Shown in pieces: positions 24,989 through 33,048 of a stretch of 64,000 nucleotides of DNA. Both the position numbers and the translations under genes were made by a program. How positions within the stretch are numbered: the stretch's first letter is position 1; each line of letters starts with the position of its first letter. A model generated the notes under the pieces. That model saw only the letters and a list, made by a program, of their open reading frames with translations, was not told the origin of the DNA and made no database searches. Source of the DNA: Latilactobacillus fragifolii (GTDB lineage: Bacteria; Bacillota; Bacilli; Lactobacillales; Lactobacillaceae); the NCBI RefSeq assembly GCF_905332535.1, contig NZ_CAJOCF010000003.1:1-64000 (forward strand). Reading direction: 5' to 3'.

Positions 24989-25540
24989 ATGACAAAAAAT
25001 ATCGCAGTTTTAATTGGTAGTTTACGGAAAGATTCTTTTAGCAAAGCGGTTGCTAAATCATTAATGCCATTATTCCCATCAGATTATAAGCTAGAAATTG
25101 TTGAAATTGGTGATTTACCATTGTACAACCAAGATTATGACGATTTAAATCAAGTCCCTGAAGCTTATACGACTTTCAGAAATAAAATGAAGACAATGGA
25201 TGCCGTTTTATTCGTTACACCAGAATACAACCGTTCAGTTCCAGCCGTATTAAAGAATGCTTTAGACGTTGGTTCACGTCCTTATGGGGCAAGCATCTGG
25301 GATAACAAACCAGCTGAAATCGTCAGCGTTTCACCTGGTGCAATCAGTGGTTTCGGTGCTAACCACCACTTACGACAATCACTTGTTTTCTTAAACATGC
25401 CAACGGTTCAACAACCAGAAGCTTATATCGGCAATGTCATGAACTTATTAGACGACAATCAAGAAATTACCAATCCAGATACGCTTAAATTCTTCCAAGC
25501 AATCGTTGATGCCTTCGATACATTAATCAAACGTTACTAA
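24989..25540 (+). CDS. NADPH-dependent FMN reductase-family protein
   Basis: Flavodoxin-fold oxidoreductase of 183 residues. The FMN phosphate-binding loop GSLRKDSFSKAVAKSL is at residues 9-24, and the family motif VTPEYNRSVPAVLKNALD follows near residue 75. Such enzymes reduce FMN, quinones or azo/chromate compounds with NAD(P)H. The nearby SPGAISGFGANHHLRQSL is typical of the YieF/ArsH side of the family. It is a single-gene unit with its own promoter and a bidirectional terminator. The physiological acceptor is unknown. Confidence 0.92.
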   Translation: MTKNIAVLIGSLRKDSFSKAVAKSLMPLFPSDYKLEIVEIGDLPLYNQDYDDLNQVPEAYTTFRNKMKTMDAVLFVTPEYNRSVPAVLKNALDVGSRPYGASIWDNKPAEIVSVSPGAISGFGANHHLRQSLVFLNMPTVQQPEAYIGNVMNLLDDNQEITNPDTLKFFQAIVDAFDTLIKRY

Positions 25541-25556
25541 TTGATTGCACAAAAAA

Positions 25557-25587
25557 ATACCCCGGCTTGCGTCGGGGTATTTTTTTG
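25557..25587. terminator. Bidirectional terminator
   Basis: An 8-bp stem ATACCCCG / CGGGGTAT flanked by A- and T-runs. Confidence 0.9.
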
Positions 25588-25596
25588 CGCTAAAGT

Positions 25597-25764
25597 TTAC
25601 CAATTTGTCGCATTCCAGATTCGGCCGTCAAGCTCACCTTGTTGTTGTTCAATCCGCAACGCTAGTTCATCACTTGCTTGTTGAAGAGCTGTATAAAAAG
25701 CTTGCTCCTCATAAGTCGTAGCTTGCTCTTTTTGCAATTGAATTTGTTCCGTTAGCCAATCCAC
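25597..25764 (-). CDS. Small protein, 55 residues, unknown function
   Basis: The frame begins with GTG (MDWLTEQIQLQKEQATTYEE) and ends in GRIWNATNW, 55 residues, Gln/Glu-rich and probably helical or coiled. The start overlaps the stop codon of the upstream oxidoreductase gene by one base, and AAGGTGAAGG lies just before it, so it would be translated by coupling. It runs up to a strong terminator. This arrangement supports a real gene; I do not recognise the family. Confidence 0.6.
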   Translation of the reverse strand: MDWLTEQIQLQKEQATTYEEQAFYTALQQASDELALRIEQQQGELDGRIWNATNW

Positions 25765-26459
25765 TAGCCTTCACCTTCTTCTTCACGAATCAGTTGAACT
25801 TGCCAATTCAAATCGGTTAATGCCGCATGCTTATTAGCCAATTGTTCACGCAAAAGCGTGATCCGTTGTTGTGCTTCAGGCGACGTGACTTCAGCAGCCT
25901 TTTTAATAAGCATCGTTTCAAACCACGCTAATTTCTGATCAAAATTAAATTGCGCTTGCGTCAAATACCGCTGATAATCAATGACCAAACGCTGTTTATC
26001 GGTTTCTTGCCAATAACCTAGTTGATGTATCGTAAGTGGTGGTAAATAAACCATCCCTAACTTACGCGCCACCAATTCATATGGACGCAAAATTTCCGAA
26101 AGTGTTACCTGTTCACTACCACCAGCTTGAAAATGTTTAGCTGCCGTTCCCGTTGAAACGACAATCCCAAGTGTTTTTCCCGCTAATGGTTGGCGGCCAT
26201 TAAAAGCAAATTGGCCCGTTAAAACCGTGTCCAACCACGCTTTTAGACTCGCTGGGGCAGCATACCAATAGAGCGGAAATTGAAAAATAATCCGCTCATG
26301 ATGCCGTAATAAGGTTTGTTCAGCAACCACATCGAATGTATCGATTGCATCTAAGTGATGCCAAGTAATGTCTTCCAGCGGTGCTGCACTCGCTTTTAAG
26401 AAATTTTGAACCATCGATGTTTCGATTTCGGGATGGCTAATAATCACCAATGTTTTCAT
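25764..26459 (-). CDS. NAD(P)H-dependent oxidoreductase (flavodoxin-like quinone reductase)
   Basis: Protein of 231 residues of the KefF/modulator-of-drug-activity type. It has the flavodoxin-like fold: VIISHPEIETSMVQNFLKA at the N terminus, then IIFQFPLYWYAAPASLKAWLD around residue 78, then KTLGIVVSTGTAAKHF. Members reduce quinones with NAD(P)H and FAD or FMN. The last ~60 residues form a charged helical tail (ITLLREQLANKHAALTDL) not usual in the family core. It forms a unit with the 55-residue gene downstream. Confidence 0.88.
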   Translation of the reverse strand: MKTLVIISHPEIETSMVQNFLKASAAPLEDITWHHLDAIDTFDVVAEQTLLRHHERIIFQFPLYWYAAPASLKAWLDTVLTGQFAFNGRQPLAGKTLGIVVSTGTAAKHFQAGGSEQVTLSEILRPYELVARKLGMVYLPPLTIHQLGYWQETDKQRLVIDYQRYLTQAQFNFDQKLAWFETMLIKKAAEVTSPEAQQRITLLREQLANKHAALTDLNWQVQLIREEEGEG

Positions 26460-26518
26460 ACGCTGCCAACTTTCTATTTCTAAAGTTTAATTGTACAAAA
26501 ATATGGCGCAAATAGCGA

Positions 26519-27862
26519 CTAATAAAGTTCCAAATATTGTTCCCGTTCCCACTCAGAAACTTGTTGGCGATAAGCCGCCCATTCTAATGATTTAGAATCC
26601 ATGAAGCTCTGGTAGAGATATGGTCCCATTGAAGCTTTGATAATTTCATCCTGAGCTAATTCCTTCAATGCATTGTGCAATGTTGATGGTAAATCAGTGA
26701 TGTGATTTTCCTTCCGTTCTGTTTCATCCATACTATAAATATTACGATCGACCCCAGCATCAGGTAAGAGCCCTTGATCTAAACCAGATAAACCGGCTGC
26801 TAAGATCGAACCGATTGCTAAATAAGGATTGGCACTTGGATCGACACTCCGTAATTCAAGCCGCGTTGATAAGCCACGTGATTGGGGGACCCGAATTAAT
26901 GGTGAACGGTTATGACCAGACCATGCGACATAAACAGGGGCTTCAAAACCAGGGACTAGTCGTTTGTAAGAATTGACTGTTGGGTTGTTAATCGCCGTAA
27001 TGGCGCGCGCATGTTGCAATAAACCGGCTAAGAAATGATAAGCCGTTTCTGAAAGTTGCTCAGTCCCATTTTCATCGTAAAAGGCATTAGTCCCATCTTG
27101 ATTAAAGAGCGACATGTTAATGTGCATCCCAGAACCGTTGACACCATGCAATGGTTTTGGCATAAAGGTTGCATGTAACCCATGTTTTCGCGCGATGGTT
27201 TTAACCACTAGTTTAAAGGTTTGAATGTTATCGGCAGCATCAACTGCATCAGCATATTTAAAATCAATTTCGTGTTGTCCCGGTGCGACTTCATGATGAC
27301 TCGCTTCCACTTCGAAGCCCATCTTTTCAAGTTCCAAAACAATGTCCCGGCGACAATTTTCCCCTAAATCAACGGGGGCAAAATCAAAATAGCCGCCTTG
27401 GTCGTTAAGTTTTAATGTCGGTTTACCGTATTCATCTAATTTAAAAAGAAAGAACTCTGGTTCAGGTCCGATATTAAAATCTTTGAACCCTTTTGCCTGC
27501 ATTTCGCGAACCAATTTCTGCAAGTTATTCCGTGGATCACCCAAGAAGGGTTGCCCATCTGCCGTATAGACAGAACAGATGAGCCGCGCGACTTTCCCAT
27601 GTTCAGCTTCCCATGGGAATATGAGCCACGTACTTAAATCAGGGCGCAAATACATATCACTTTCTTCAATCCGGACAAAACCATCGATTGAAGAACCGTC
27701 AAACATCATCTTGTTACTTAAAACTTTATCTAATTGACTAATTGGCACTTCCACATTTTTGATAATTCCATTGATATCCGTAAACATTAAACGTAAGAAC
27801 TTAACGTTTTCTTGATCCACCAATTGCTTAATTGCTTCTGCTGTTAATTCTTTACGTGCCAT
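26519..27862 (-). CDS. glnA: Glutamine synthetase type I
   Basis: Makes glutamine from glutamate, ammonia and ATP. 447 residues, the usual size of the Firmicute GSI-alpha form. Signatures: [20 protein letters not shown] near residue 50, metal and ATP sites [12 protein letters not shown] and [20 protein letters not shown], the flap region [18 protein letters not shown], and the C-terminal Arg used in Firmicute feedback control within the last residues. It follows glnR by 14 bases and is under the GlnR-box promoter in front of glnR. Confidence 0.97.
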   Translation of the reverse strand: MARKELTAEAIKQLVDQENVKFLRLMFTDINGIIKNVEVPISQLDKVLSNKMMFDGSSIDGFVRIEESDMYLRPDLSTWLIFPWEAEHGKVARLICSVYTADGQPFLGDPRNNLQKLVREMQAKGFKDFNIGPEPEFFLFKLDEYGKPTLKLNDQGGYFDFAPVDLGENCRRDIVLELEKMGFEVEASHHEVAPGQHEIDFKYADAVDAADNIQTFKLVVKTIARKHGLHATFMPKPLHGVNGSGMHINMSLFNQDGTNAFYDENGTEQLSETAYHFLAGLLQHARAITAINNPTVNSYKRLVPGFEAPVYVAWSGHNRSPLIRVPQSRGLSTRLELRSVDPSANPYLAIGSILAAGLSGLDQGLLPDAGVDRNIYSMDETERKENHITDLPSTLHNALKELAQDEIIKASMGPYLYQSFMDSKSLEWAAYRQQVSEWEREQYLELY

Positions 27863-27876
27863 TAATCCGTCGCCCC

Positions 27877-28248
27877 TTAATATAATTTAGATGATTGTGA
27901 AATGGTTGACCGTTGTCCAACTAAGCCGCCGACTGATAATAATTCGTTGGCCAATAATCGGCGCGCCTTTTCGTCTGATAGCTGTTTATCGTGTTGCCGC
28001 TCTACCTTCTTTTGATAAATCTGACGAATCTGAGCCATTGTTGTCCCTTCAGCTAGGTAATCCTTGATTTCTAACAAACGATCAACGTCGTTCAACGAAA
28101 ACATGCGTTGATGGCCCGTTGTCCGTTGTGGAAAAACAAGCGCCTGCGCTTCATAATAGCGAATTTGACGGGCTGTTTGCCCTGTCAATTTCATGACCGT
28201 CCCAATCGGTAACACTGCTAAGTTGCGCCTTAACTGTTTTTCAGCCAT
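27877..28248 (-). CDS. glnR: MerR-family nitrogen regulator GlnR
   Basis: Repressor of 123 residues controlling glnRA and other nitrogen genes in response to glutamine through feedback-inhibited GlnA. The MerR helix-turn-helix is visible: [19 protein letters not shown], then [20 protein letters not shown]. The short C-terminal region ([14 protein letters not shown]) is the autoinhibitory tail typical of GlnR. ATG 28248 is chosen, since GAGG lies eight bases before it; a GTG at 28257 lies too close. Its promoter carries a perfect GlnR box, so the operon is autoregulated. Confidence 0.95.
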   Translation of the reverse strand: MAEKQLRRNLAVLPIGTVMKLTGQTARQIRYYEAQALVFPQRTTGHQRMFSLNDVDRLLEIKDYLAEGTTMAQIRQIYQKKVERQHDKQLSDEKARRLLANELLSVGGLVGQRSTISQSSKLY

Positions 28249-28271
28249 CCATTTCACCTCACTTGCGTTTT

Positions 28272-28324
28272 ATCTTACCAGTCGCCTTGCAAACGGTCAA
28301 CATTTGATGTTAGCTTTTCTGACA
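28272..28324 (-). promoter_or_regulatory. glnRA promoter with GlnR box
   Basis: On the minus strand TGTCAGAAAAGCTAACA matches TGTNAN7TNACA exactly (28308-28324). Just downstream lie -35 TTGACC and -10 TAAGAT, 17 bp apart. The box abuts the -35 region, the known geometry for GlnR autorepression. Confidence 0.85.
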
Positions 28325-28328
28325 TCAT

Positions 28329-28547
28329 TTAAAAATTCGCCTTAGTGGCCGTTTCGACCCCCAGTAAAGTATTCAAAGGAACATTGTCCAATTTCGCAAG
28401 GGCGACTACCATATTCAAATCTGGTGCACTTTTATCCGTCTCCCATTTAGAAATAACTTGGCGTGACACATTAATCTGATCCGCGAGTGTCCGTTGAGAG
28501 TAGCCCGCGTCCAGACGGAATTGTTTTAATCGTTGACCAATTAGCAT
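28329..28547 (-). CDS. Small XRE-family DNA-binding protein
   Basis: Protein of 72 residues consisting of one helix-turn-helix: IGQRLKQFRLDAGYSQRTLA, then INVSRQVISKWETDKSAPDL. It has no effector domain, so it is a stand-alone DNA-binding regulator. GGAGGTGG precedes the ATG. Its stop lies just upstream of the glnR control region on the same strand, so read-through into glnRA is possible. The target genes are unknown. Confidence 0.88.
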   Translation of the reverse strand: MLIGQRLKQFRLDAGYSQRTLADQINVSRQVISKWETDKSAPDLNMVVALAKLDNVPLNTLLGVETATKANF

Positions 28548-28670
28548 CTAACCACCTCCAAGATTTACCGTAGCGAGATTAACTCCTTTGTACTAGCAAT
28601 AATTTAAAGCATCGCTTAGAAACAATCGCTACGTTCCGTTGCATCCTTATCATACCACGCTTTATGTCCA

Positions 28671-28709
28671 AAAAAAGCGGTCAATCAAACGCGCATTTGA
28701 TTGACCGCT
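28671..28709 (-). terminator. Terminator of the methionine gamma-lyase-like gene
   Basis: A perfect 14-bp stem AGCGGTCAATCAAA with its complement, loop CGCGCA, followed on the minus strand by TTTTTT. Confidence 0.92.
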
Positions 28710-28715
28710 AAGAAT

Positions 28716-29972
28716 TTATTTTTCAAAAAAAGTTGTTTGCACCGCTCGACTAATCGCGAGTTTAACGTGCGCGTAAGTTAACCCACCTTGCAAGTAAAGG
28801 GTATATGGTGCGCGCAGTGGTCCATCGGCTGAAAATTCAATACTAGCACCTTGGATAAAGGTTCCGGCAGCCATCACGATTTGGTCTTCGTAACCAGCAA
28901 AATCACTTGGAATCGGTGTCACAAACGAATCAATTGGTGATTGTGCTTGAACACAACCAGCGAATTTAACCATATCATCTGGATTACCGAAGTTCACTGT
29001 TTGAATCAAGTCAGTTCGAGGCGCATCCCATTTCGGTGAGACACTCAAGCCCATTTGTTCCAAGAGTGCTGCTTCAAAAACAGCCCCTTTAATTGCATTA
29101 CCGGTCACACTTGGGGCTAAGAAGAAACCTTCAAACATCAATTGTAAATTACCTTGGGTGGCCCCTTCACTGGCACCAACACCTGGTACAGTGAGCCGAT
29201 AACCAATCATTTCGATTAACTTCTCAGTGCCGACAATGTAACCACCCGTTTGCGCGATACCCCCACCAGCATTTTTGATCAAAGAACCAGCCATGACATC
29301 AGCTCCGAACTCCGTTGGTTCCGTTATTTCAGAGAATTCACCATAAGCATTATCGACAAAGACAATCAATTCAGGGTTAATATCTTTGACAAAGGTAATC
29401 ATTTCTTTGATTTTAGCAACTGTGAAACTATCGCGGTCAGCGTAGCCCCGTGAGCGTTGAATAGCAACCACTTTTGTCTTAGCAGTGATTTTGGTCCGCG
29501 CTGTTTCAAAATCTACGGCCCCATTCTCTAATAATGGTACGAAATCAAATCCAATTTGGAATTCTTTTAGTGAACCAATTCCATTGCCGGCCATTCCGAT
29601 GACTTCTTGCAACGTATCATAAGGTTCACCGGTTAGATATAAAAGGTCGTCGCCTGGACGCAACATGCCTAATAAAGCCGTTCCAATTGCGTGCGTGCCA
29701 GAAACTAGTTGTGGCCGCACGAGGGCAGCTTCGGTTTTGAAAACGCGGCGATAAACAGCCTCTAATTTATCGCGTCCTTGGTCATCGTTGCCATAACCGG
29801 TTGTTCCATTTAAATGTGATTCAGAAATATTTTCTGCTTGGAACGCTTCGAGCACCTTTGCTTGATTATTGATAATTTGTTCATCTAATGCTTGTAAACG
29901 CGGTGCGATTTGGGCATCAACTGCCGCGATTTTAGCTTGTAATTCTGGTGCTAAGCTTGCTTGCCAATCCAT
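28716..29972 (-). CDS. Methionine gamma-lyase family / aluminium-resistance-like PLP protein (YnbB-like)
   Basis: PLP-dependent protein of 418 residues matching the YnbB group annotated as aluminium-resistance or methionine gamma-lyase family. Visible: GTHAIGTALLGMLRPGDDLLYLTG (substrate and PLP phosphate region), VDNAYGEFSEITEPTEFGAD, and the probable Schiff-base Lys in AGSLIKNAGGGIAQTGGYI. Its true substrate is not established. ATG 29972 is chosen, with GGAG nine bases upstream; the ORF could also open at GTG 29981. It lies 19 bases after miaA, and in bacilli the same gene lies next to glnRA and miaA-linked genes. Confidence 0.85.
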   Translation of the reverse strand: MDWQASLAPELQAKIAAVDAQIAPRLQALDEQIINNQAKVLEAFQAENISESHLNGTTGYGNDDQGRDKLEAVYRRVFKTEAALVRPQLVSGTHAIGTALLGMLRPGDDLLYLTGEPYDTLQEVIGMAGNGIGSLKEFQIGFDFVPLLENGAVDFETARTKITAKTKVVAIQRSRGYADRDSFTVAKIKEMITFVKDINPELIVFVDNAYGEFSEITEPTEFGADVMAGSLIKNAGGGIAQTGGYIVGTEKLIEMIGYRLTVPGVGASEGATQGNLQLMFEGFFLAPSVTGNAIKGAVFEAALLEQMGLSVSPKWDAPRTDLIQTVNFGNPDDMVKFAGCVQAQSPIDSFVTPIPSDFAGYEDQIVMAAGTFIQGASIEFSADGPLRAPYTLYLQGGLTYAHVKLAISRAVQTTFFEK

Positions 29973-29991
29973 CTTAACCACTCCATTTCTA

Positions 29992-30924
29992 TTATTGCTG
30001 TAACCATTGTTGTAAATCAGTTTGAATCCGGGCTAAATCAGCTTCTGGTTGTTCAACTAAATTGTACCAGTTTACCGGAATCTGGTTTCTAAACCAAGTT
30101 AATTGCCGTTTTGCATAATGCCGCGAATTCTGTTTCACTTGCGCAATTGCCGTTTCTAACGATACGGTACCATCAAAATAAGGAAAGAACTCTTTATAGC
30201 CAATCCCCCGTACAGCTTGCGGGCTCGTTTCACGATGTGCATAAGCGAACCGTGCTTCTTCGATCAAACCCGCTGCAACCATCTGATCGACCCGTTGATT
30301 AATGCGCGCATATAATAGCGAACGCTCACAATTTAAGCCAATGATAAACGAAGCATAACGTAACGCTTTTGGCTTTTGTTGTGAAAAAAGCAGCCCCGTT
30401 GTTTCGTACACTTCTAATGCCCGAATCACGCGCCGGGGGTTAGCGCTTGGAATTTTAGCGGCTGCTTGCGGATCAATCTGATTAAGTGCTTGCCATAAAG
30501 CTGTTTCAGAATGTTTATCCAAAAAAGTTTGCCACTTTTGCCGAATTGCAAAGTTCTGTTCCGCATCTTGCGCGCTACCCAGGGTCATATCATACAGTAA
30601 TGCCTGCAAATACAATCCCGTCCCACCAACAATTAAGGGCATATGTTGACGACTGATAATTTCAGTAACGAGTTGTTGCCCTTGCTGTTGAAAGTCAAAG
30701 GCGGTGAACCGTTGGTCAATATCTGCCACATCAATTAAGTGGTGCGGCACAAGCGCTTGTTCTTGGGGAGTTACTTTCGCTGTTCCGATATCCAATTGAC
30801 GATAAACCTGCATCGCATCCCCGGAAATAATTTCACCTTGTAACTGTTGTGCAAGTTGTAGGCTTAAGGCTGTTTTACCAACGCCTGTCGGACCAACAAT
30901 GACGATTAGCTTTTCTTTTTCCAT
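29992..30924 (-). CDS. miaA: tRNA dimethylallyltransferase
   Basis: Transfers the dimethylallyl group to A37 of tRNAs reading UNN codons. 310 residues. The P-loop IVGPTGVGKTALSLQLAQ is at the N terminus, followed by the family motifs ISGDAMQVYRQLDIGTAKVT, PLIVGGTGLYLQALLYDM and, in the second half, VRGIGYKEFFPY. All are where expected. It is the first gene of the miaA-YnbB-like unit. Upstream, on the other strand, a DUF3042 gene starts 102 bases away. Confidence 0.96.
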   Translation of the reverse strand: MEKEKLIVIVGPTGVGKTALSLQLAQQLQGEIISGDAMQVYRQLDIGTAKVTPQEQALVPHHLIDVADIDQRFTAFDFQQQGQQLVTEIISRQHMPLIVGGTGLYLQALLYDMTLGSAQDAEQNFAIRQKWQTFLDKHSETALWQALNQIDPQAAAKIPSANPRRVIRALEVYETTGLLFSQQKPKALRYASFIIGLNCERSLLYARINQRVDQMVAAGLIEEARFAYAHRETSPQAVRGIGYKEFFPYFDGTVSLETAIAQVKQNSRHYAKRQLTWFRNQIPVNWYNLVEQPEADLARIQTDLQQWLQQ

Positions 30925-31026
30925 ATTTTCACCACATTAATTAACGTATTTTACTAGCTATTCGCGCTTAAATACGCGATAATAAAGTTGTACTTGAATC
31001 AATTGAGACTTGAGGAGGCTTTATCT

Positions 31027-31206
31027 ATGAAACATAAATTTCTAAAAGGGTTCGTCATCGGAACCGTTTCAACAGTCGGCGCGATTGCCGGTTCGCTCTT
31101 GGCATTTAAGAAGACCGTTGTTGATCCAATCGAAGAAAAAGAAAATCAAATTGAAGAAAGTCGTCGACGTGCTAACCGTAAGAGCCATTCAGCTCACCAA
31201 GGATAA
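31027..31206 (+). CDS. DUF3042 family protein
   Basis: Small protein of 59 residues: a basic N terminus (MKHKFLKGFVIG), one membrane segment (TVSTVGAIAGSLLAF), then a charged tail (EEKENQIEESRRRANRKS). It matches DUF3042, a family of single-helix proteins found next to miaA/hfq-type genes in lactobacilli, function unknown. ATG 31027 has GAGGAGG nine bases upstream; a longer frame from 30988 has no ribosome site. A terminator follows. Confidence 0.85.
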   Translation: MKHKFLKGFVIGTVSTVGAIAGSLLAFKKTVVDPIEEKENQIEESRRRANRKSHSAHQG

Positions 31207-31224
31207 GTCCTTCGAAACGACTGT

Positions 31225-31256
31225 GTCCGTTACCTTTGGGTGACGGACTTTTTTTA
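31225..31256 (+). terminator. Terminator of the DUF3042 gene
   Basis: GTCCGT pairs with ACGGAC with a further ACC/GGT stem inside, followed by seven T. Confidence 0.8.
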
Positions 31257-31314
31257 TGGTTTCACAACCTATCCAAGAGGCGCTGCCAAGCCGCCTAAGT
31301 GTCGTACGCTAACA

Positions 31315-31367
31315 TAAAAACCCAACAGTCGACTAGTTTGTTTGCTAGTAACTCTTGGGTTTTTTAG
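31315..31367. terminator. Bidirectional terminator before the rhodanese-like gene
   Basis: AACCCAA pairs with TTGGGTT, and an inner CTAG/CTAG stem closes the loop. A- and T-runs lie on both sides. It ends the minus-strand glcK-rhodanese unit. Confidence 0.8.
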
Positions 31368-31368
31368 T

Positions 31369-31791
31369 TTAATTTAATTTCTTTTTACGCTTTGTTTTGC
31401 CGGTCCAACCAGCATAACCCTTTTTCAACCATTTAACATCTGTGAAACCAGCTTTTCTTAACTTCAGTGCTGCTCGGATACTAAGCGTAATGCCTGCATC
31501 GTATAAGTAGACTGGTAAGTCCATCCGTAATTCACCCATGTTTTGTTTCAACATTGGATAAGGTAGGCTCCGGGCCCCTAAAATATGCCCGGCATCAAAA
31601 TCTTTTTTATCCCGTAAATCGACAATCTGAGCCTTACGCATGGTTTCTTCAAAGGCCGCTTCCGTTAATTCGCCACCTAAGCGTTTGCGTTGAATTTGAT
31701 AATAGGCCCAATCGCCCAATAACCAGAGTAAAATGACGACTAGAATAATATTAATGACTACCCATACATTAATTGTCCCTAATACAAGCAT
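31369..31791 (-). CDS. Membrane-anchored rhodanese-like protein without catalytic cysteine
   Basis: Protein of 140 residues: an N-terminal transmembrane helix (VWVVINIILVVILLWLLG), then a rhodanese domain (VDLRDKKDFDAGHILGARSLP, KWLKKGYAGWTG). The active-site loop, normally starting with Cys, reads YLYDAGITLSIRAA; the whole protein contains no cysteine. It therefore cannot be a sulfurtransferase by the usual mechanism and may be a binding or scaffold protein. Similar YqhL-like proteins follow glcK and yqgQ in bacilli and lactobacilli. The basic tail (KTKRKKKLN) fits a membrane-proximal cytoplasmic domain. Confidence 0.85.
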   Translation of the reverse strand: MLVLGTINVWVVINIILVVILLWLLGDWAYYQIQRKRLGGELTEAAFEETMRKAQIVDLRDKKDFDAGHILGARSLPYPMLKQNMGELRMDLPVYLYDAGITLSIRAALKLRKAGFTDVKWLKKGYAGWTGKTKRKKKLN

Positions 31792-31814
31792 CGATAAGAC
31801 TCCCTCATAACAAA

Positions 31815-32786
31815 TTATTGTTGATCAAATTGAAGTGCAAGTGAAGCAGCCCCGATAACACCGGCTACATTCCCTAGATTTGCTAAGCGAATCTTAGTCG
31901 TCTTCTTAACATTTGGGAATGTGAATTCTTCAAAGTATGCTTCAACTTGTTTGCGTAAGAACTCACCAGCAGCTGAAACGCCACCACCGATAACGATGTA
32001 AGCTGGGTTTAACATGTTCCCAACGTTAGCCAATGCTAACCCAAGGTAGTAACAAACGCGATCAACAACTTTGACAGCCAATGCGTCTGATTCTTTAGCC
32101 ATGTCGAAAACTATTTTCGAACTGATTTCTTCACCATCATCCAACATTGTCTTTAATTTTGAGTTACCAGCGTATTCTTCAGCCATGTCACGCGCAACCC
32201 GAACAACTCCGGTTGCTGAAGCATAAGTTTCTAAACACCCTTGCTTGCCACAAGTACATTCGTAACCATGTGGTTCAACCGTTACGTGGCCTAATTCACC
32301 AGCAGAACCGGCAACACCGTGTAATAAATGACCGTCAGCAACGATTCCGCCGCCAACACCAGTGCCAAGTGTCACAAAAGCAACGTCAGGTTGGTTTTCT
32401 CCTGCACCTTTCCAGCGTTCGCCTAAAGCAGCAACGTTGGCATCGTTATCAATTGCAAGCTTCATGTGTGTGCCTGCTTCGATATCGCGACGAAGATATT
32501 GCGTTGTCTTCCAATTTAAGTTGTAAGCCCCAATAACGGTTCCTTCTTTACTGTTAACACTACCAGGGGTTCCCATCCCAATTCCGATAAAATCAGCAGG
32601 TGTCATGTTATATAAATCTAAATGATGATTAATCGATTCAATGATATCAGGTGTAATGTGGCTACCTTCATCTAAAATATCCGTATCGATACTCCAACGT
32701 TGTTGGATTTCGCCATCCATTGTCATAATTGCAAATTTGGCAGTTGTTCCGCCTAAATCAACGCCGATTAACTTCTTGTCTGTCAT
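31815..32786 (-). CDS. glcK: ROK-family glucokinase
   Basis: Phosphorylates glucose to glucose 6-phosphate with ATP. 323 residues. The ATP-binding N terminus IGVDLGGTTAKFAIM, the DNDANVAALGE active-site Asp region, GTGVGGGIV, and the zinc-binding ROK signature CTCGKQGCLETYASATG are all present. It overlaps yqgQ by four bases (ATGA) and is followed 23 bases later by the rhodanese-like gene, the standard Firmicute glcK cluster. It serves sugars taken up outside the PTS and those released by disaccharide hydrolysis. Confidence 0.95.
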   Translation of the reverse strand: MTDKKLIGVDLGGTTAKFAIMTMDGEIQQRWSIDTDILDEGSHITPDIIESINHHLDLYNMTPADFIGIGMGTPGSVNSKEGTVIGAYNLNWKTTQYLRRDIEAGTHMKLAIDNDANVAALGERWKGAGENQPDVAFVTLGTGVGGGIVADGHLLHGVAGSAGELGHVTVEPHGYECTCGKQGCLETYASATGVVRVARDMAEEYAGNSKLKTMLDDGEEISSKIVFDMAKESDALAVKVVDRVCYYLGLALANVGNMLNPAYIVIGGGVSAAGEFLRKQVEAYFEEFTFPNVKKTTKIRLANLGNVAGVIGAASLALQFDQQ

Positions 32787-33016
32787 TTAAATTTCTCCTC
32801 CAATAAATTGTGATTAAACGCTTCTTTTTCCTCCAACCGATGTTCACGCACTAAAACCATCTTAGCATCACGATACACTTTGCCATCGATTAACCCCGCA
32901 TCATAAACGTGCCGTAATTCGATACTGGTTAACTCGATATCCCAAAGTCGTTTACCAAGATGGACGTAAACCCCGAATTGTTTTAAAAGTTGTTGTACAT
33001 CATAGAGAGTTTTCAT
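32783..33016 (-). CDS. YqgQ family (DUF910) protein
   Basis: Small acidic/basic protein of 77 residues: MKTLYDVQQLLKQFGVYVHLG, then RDAKMVLVREHRLEEK. It matches YqgQ of B. subtilis, which also lies directly upstream of glcK; the structure is a small helical bundle and the function is unknown, though single-stranded nucleic acid binding has been suggested. ATG 33016 has AAAGGTG nine bases upstream; a longer in-frame start at 33034 is not supported. The stop overlaps the glcK start. Confidence 0.88.
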   Translation of the reverse strand: MKTLYDVQQLLKQFGVYVHLGKRLWDIELTSIELRHVYDAGLIDGKVYRDAKMVLVREHRLEEKEAFNHNLLEEKFK

Positions 33017-33048
33017 CAACTTCACCTTTAACATTATACATAAGTTAT

